Assembly (NCBI GenBank): GCA_030631385.1
Contig: DAOVLG010000073.1
Span: 1 to 7,415 of the forward strand
Direction of reading: 5' to 3'
Source: Candidatus Coatesiibacteriota bacterium
GTDB taxonomy: Bacteria; RBG-13-66-14
Length of the DNA stretch: 7,415 nt
Below, one piece after another: positions 5,872 through 7,415 of the stretch (within the stretch, counting starts at the first letter, position 1; the number at the start of each line of letters is the position of its first letter). The notes under the pieces are model-generated. The model was not told the origin of the DNA and ran no database searches. It saw only the letters and a program-made list of their open reading frames with translations. Made by a program: the position numbers and the translations under genes.

Positions 5872-6072
5872 CTAATCGATAGCTTCAAAATAAGACTCCT
5901 CTATTATCCCAGTCCCAATAAGTCGTATACACTCTTCCGGAACGGCACTCAAAGCTTTTGTTAACACATTCTTTAGCAACTCAGCATCTTCCGGGAAATC
6001 TTTTTCCCCGTCCCATTCATCGCTTAACCTAATCGAAATAGCCTCAGCCCATTTATACATATCTTGATTCAT
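5872..6072 (-). CDS. 66-residue acidic protein, partner of the HTH/nuclease-like gene
   Basis: I do not recognise this protein. It has 16 Asp/Glu against 6 Lys/Arg, no signal peptide and no membrane segment, and is probably mostly helical (WAEAISIRLSDEW, AELLKNVLTKALSAV, EECIRLIGTGIIEE). It has an excellent Shine-Dalgarno, AAGGAG, five bases before the ATG, and the upstream gene's stop lies 14 bases before its start, so the two are almost certainly co-transcribed. It shares that gene's AT-rich codon use. A small acidic protein directly after a possible DNA-acting protein suggests an accessory, inhibitor or immunity role. That is inference from layout only. It is also close to the lipoprotein gene downstream (27 bases to the alternative start) but differs in composition from it. 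Confidence 0.7.
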   Translation of the reverse strand: MNQDMYKWAEAISIRLSDEWDGEKDFPEDAELLKNVLTKALSAVPEECIRLIGTGIIEESYFEAID

Positions 6073-6077
6073 TTAGA

Positions 6078-6083
6078 CTCCTT
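6078..6083 (-). promoter_or_regulatory. Strong Shine-Dalgarno of the 66-residue gene
   Basis: AAGGAG on the minus strand, with a five-base spacer to ATG 6070-6072, begins three bases after the upstream gene's TGA. It is the clearest ribosome binding site in the window and supports the reality of the small gene. Confidence 0.75.
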
Positions 6084-6086
6084 TCC

Positions 6087-6821
6087 TCAGAATGTGAGCT
6101 TTGATTCTATGCTTTGAAGCTCGCTTGTTTTTGAATGCAATTCAGCCACATTGTCGTAGCTCCAAAATTCGACCCGTTTGTTGATTGGCTTATATGCCTG
6201 TAAAGACAACTTTTTCTGAAATTCCCTCCTTCTAACTTCATCTGCAACAATACATAAGTGTGTATAGAAATCTTGAAATTCAACAAATTTCAGTAAAGAG
6301 TTATTAATGTTAGTGGAATGTTCAATCTCAAAAAGGTTAATAGGCATGTTTCTCTCATTAAACCAGATGACATCAATCGTTTGAGCGATACGGATTACGT
6401 GTTCATAGCTAAATCTGTAGATGTCCGAAATTGTTGTAATTTCGGAAAGCTTCTTATTAAGGTAAGGCTTGTTCTTATCCTGATTGGGAACGAAGGTTTC
6501 GTACTCTTTTAAGTTTCCAACTTCAACAAGCAAACCTTGGTAGTAAGCATGGGTGTAATCTTGATGCTTTGCTTTGGGCTGACCTTTAGGTGGTAAAATT
6601 GTGGATGGCAGCTTCTCTTTTAAAGCTTTTAATGCCCACAAGCCGGGCCGTATTTTGAAGAAAAAGCGCTCGTCTTGAACTATACGGCGAATACTTGCAA
6701 AGGGTGTTTTAGTTTTCCATTCACAACCTCCAATTTTCAATACATGCTGATTTAAAAAACCTAAGGTAGCATAACCGCCATTTTCTTCCATTATCTTAAT
6801 GACTGCTTCATACTGCCTCAT
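6087..6821 (-). CDS. HARE-HTH-like winged helix fused to a putative nuclease-fold domain
   Basis: This is a 244-residue soluble protein. Residues 1-66 fit a HARE-HTH winged helix (YEAVIKIMEENGGYATL, then KTKTPFASIRRIVQ, then RFFFKIRPGLWAL), a DNA-contacting domain known in RNA polymerase delta, HB1/ASXL and some restriction enzymes. A basic linker (67-87) leads to a C-terminal domain starting HAYYQGLL (91-98). It then has VPNQDKNKPYLNKKL, the strand IDVIW (149-153) and FEIEHST (164-170), followed by LLKFVEFQDF and CIVADEVRRREF. The spacing of Asp150 to Glu165-x-Glu167 recalls a PD-(D/E)xK core, but the usual lysine is replaced: Glu167 is followed by His168. It could therefore be a variant nuclease or a non-catalytic relative. 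The ATG at 6821 has a weak AGG-containing site. Its AT-rich composition is foreign to both flanks. A role in defence or DNA binding is inferred, not shown. As an alternative, it may be a transcription factor with a sensor domain. Confidence 0.72.
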   Translation of the reverse strand: MRQYEAVIKIMEENGGYATLGFLNQHVLKIGGCEWKTKTPFASIRRIVQDERFFFKIRPGLWALKALKEKLPSTILPPKGQPKAKHQDYTHAYYQGLLVEVGNLKEYETFVPNQDKNKPYLNKKLSEITTISDIYRFSYEHVIRIAQTIDVIWFNERNMPINLFEIEHSTNINNSLLKFVEFQDFYTHLCIVADEVRRREFQKKLSLQAYKPINKRVEFWSYDNVAELHSKTSELQSIESKLTF

Positions 6822-6884
6822 GATAAACCTATTTTTAATATGGGTTCTTTAATAAAATTCTTTAAATGCATTGCTCTCTTAGAC

Positions 6885-7415
6885 TTACAGGTTCGCTCCC
6901 TCGGCGGCGAACTGGGCCGAGAGGTTCTCCAGCCGTTTCCTCTCGGCGCGGTCGTCGGCGCGTTCGGCCTGCTCGGCGTAGAGGCGGGCGGTGGCGTAGT
7001 ACAGCTCGACCGCCGCCGCAGTCGGGAGACCGAGCTCCAGAGCCCGGACGTAGGCGTCAACGGCCTCCTGGAGCCTCCCCGTCCTCTCGGCCAGCCGACC
7101 TTCGAGGACACCGATCTCGGGGTCCTTGGGAACCAGGCGGTGGAGGGTCTGGATGACGGCGTCGGCCTGCTCGAAGCGGCGGGTTGCGATGTAGGTTCGG
7201 GCCAGCATCTTCTGGGTGGAAGTTCCTGCCGGGTCGCGGGCCGCGGCGGTCTCGGCGTACTCCAGGGCGCGGGATAAGTCACCGGCGGCGAGGTGGATGC
7301 GGGCCAGACCGGAGTAGCCCCTGGGATCGTCGGGCGCGGCCCGGGTGGCGGCCTCGTACTCCTTCGCGGCCTGCGCCGGTTTCCCCGCGCGCTCATAGGC
7401 CAGACCGATGTTATA
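6885..7415 (-). CDS. TPR-repeat protein, C-terminal part (5' end beyond window)
   Basis: The frame stays open from the TAA at 6885-6887 to the window edge, giving 176 residues. At least four tetratricopeptide repeats are visible (about 1-31, 32-64, 66-100 and 101-133). Each has the A/G-x-x-Y or G-L-A pattern in helix A, G-x-x-x-x-A-x-x-x-Y/A in the turn and helix B, and a closing P-x-D-P: for example NIGLAYERAGKPAQAAKEYE and LAAGDLSRALEYAE. A final charged helix (ERADDRAERKRLENLSAQF) ends the protein. TPR arrays are protein-protein scaffolds, and no partner can be named. An internal ATG at 7208 is not a likely start, because the repeat pattern continues upstream of it. Composition is GC-rich like the genome, in contrast to the next gene, which begins 63 bases downstream on the same strand. 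Confidence 0.88.
   Translation of the reverse strand, partial: YNIGLAYERAGKPAQAAKEYEAATRAAPDDPRGYSGLARIHLAAGDLSRALEYAETAAARDPAGTSTQKMLARTYIATRRFEQADAVIQTLHRLVPKDPEIGVLEGRLAERTGRLQEAVDAYVRALELGLPTAAAVELYYATARLYAEQAERADDRAERKRLENLSAQFAAEGANL

Larger units (their letters stand above)
5845..6884. other. AT-rich island carrying a two-gene cassette
   Basis: Base composition drops abruptly between the GC-rich lipoprotein and TPR genes: 17 of 60 bases are G or C at 6241-6300, against 44 of 60 at 7021-7080. Both genes inside, and the AT-rich leader 6822-6884, share the shift. I found no transposase, integrase, tRNA or clear terminal repeats at the edges, so the boundaries are set by composition only. 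Recent horizontal acquisition is the simplest inference. Confidence 0.65.

Noticed and set aside
6822..6884. Promoter for the HTH gene in the AT-rich leader
   Set aside because: TATATT- and TATTAA-like words exist, but no -35 element at acceptable spacing was found. In such AT-rich sequence these words are expected by chance.

Overview
This is a GC-rich bacterial window. The genes resemble those of a diderm (Gram-negative-type) cell: an outer-membrane beta-barrel, a lipoprotein with a clear lipobox, and a secreted beta-rich protein. Dense intergenic palindromes ending in CCCCTAC, together with this gene content, remind me of uncultivated FCB-like or candidate-phylum genomes. That placement is an impression, because nothing here is a phylogenetic marker.

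Layout. Positions 1-208 hold the tail of an unidentified plus-strand gene. Positions 209-654 are non-coding, with several palindromes and the terminator of ribD. ribD, for riboflavin biosynthesis, lies at 655-1800 on the minus strand. Positions 1801-2618 contain no convincing gene but are packed with repeats: three 17-nt hairpins in exact 18-nt register, a ~106-nt tandem array, a 46-nt tandem repeat and closed palindromes. A small secreted protein follows at 2619-3221, then a terminator, and then a two-gene minus-strand pair: a DNRLRE-type lipoprotein (4513-5802) translated just ahead of an outer-membrane beta-barrel (3339-4511), with a single base between them.

Upstream of that pair, also on the minus strand, is an AT-rich island (about 5845-6884). 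It encodes a 244-residue protein with an N-terminal HARE-HTH-like winged helix and a C-terminal domain resembling a nuclease fold, followed by a 66-residue acidic protein with its own strong ribosome binding site. The base composition differs sharply from both flanks: 17 of 60 bases are G or C at 6241-6300, against 44 of 60 at 7021-7080. The island looks horizontally acquired and is the best candidate for an undescribed two-gene system. The window ends inside a TPR-repeat gene (6885-7415, minus).

How they fit together: the lipoprotein and barrel probably work together at the cell envelope. The TPR gene could once have belonged to the same transcription unit, with the AT-rich pair inserted between. 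ribD stands alone, with no other riboflavin genes and no recognisable FMN riboswitch in its leader.
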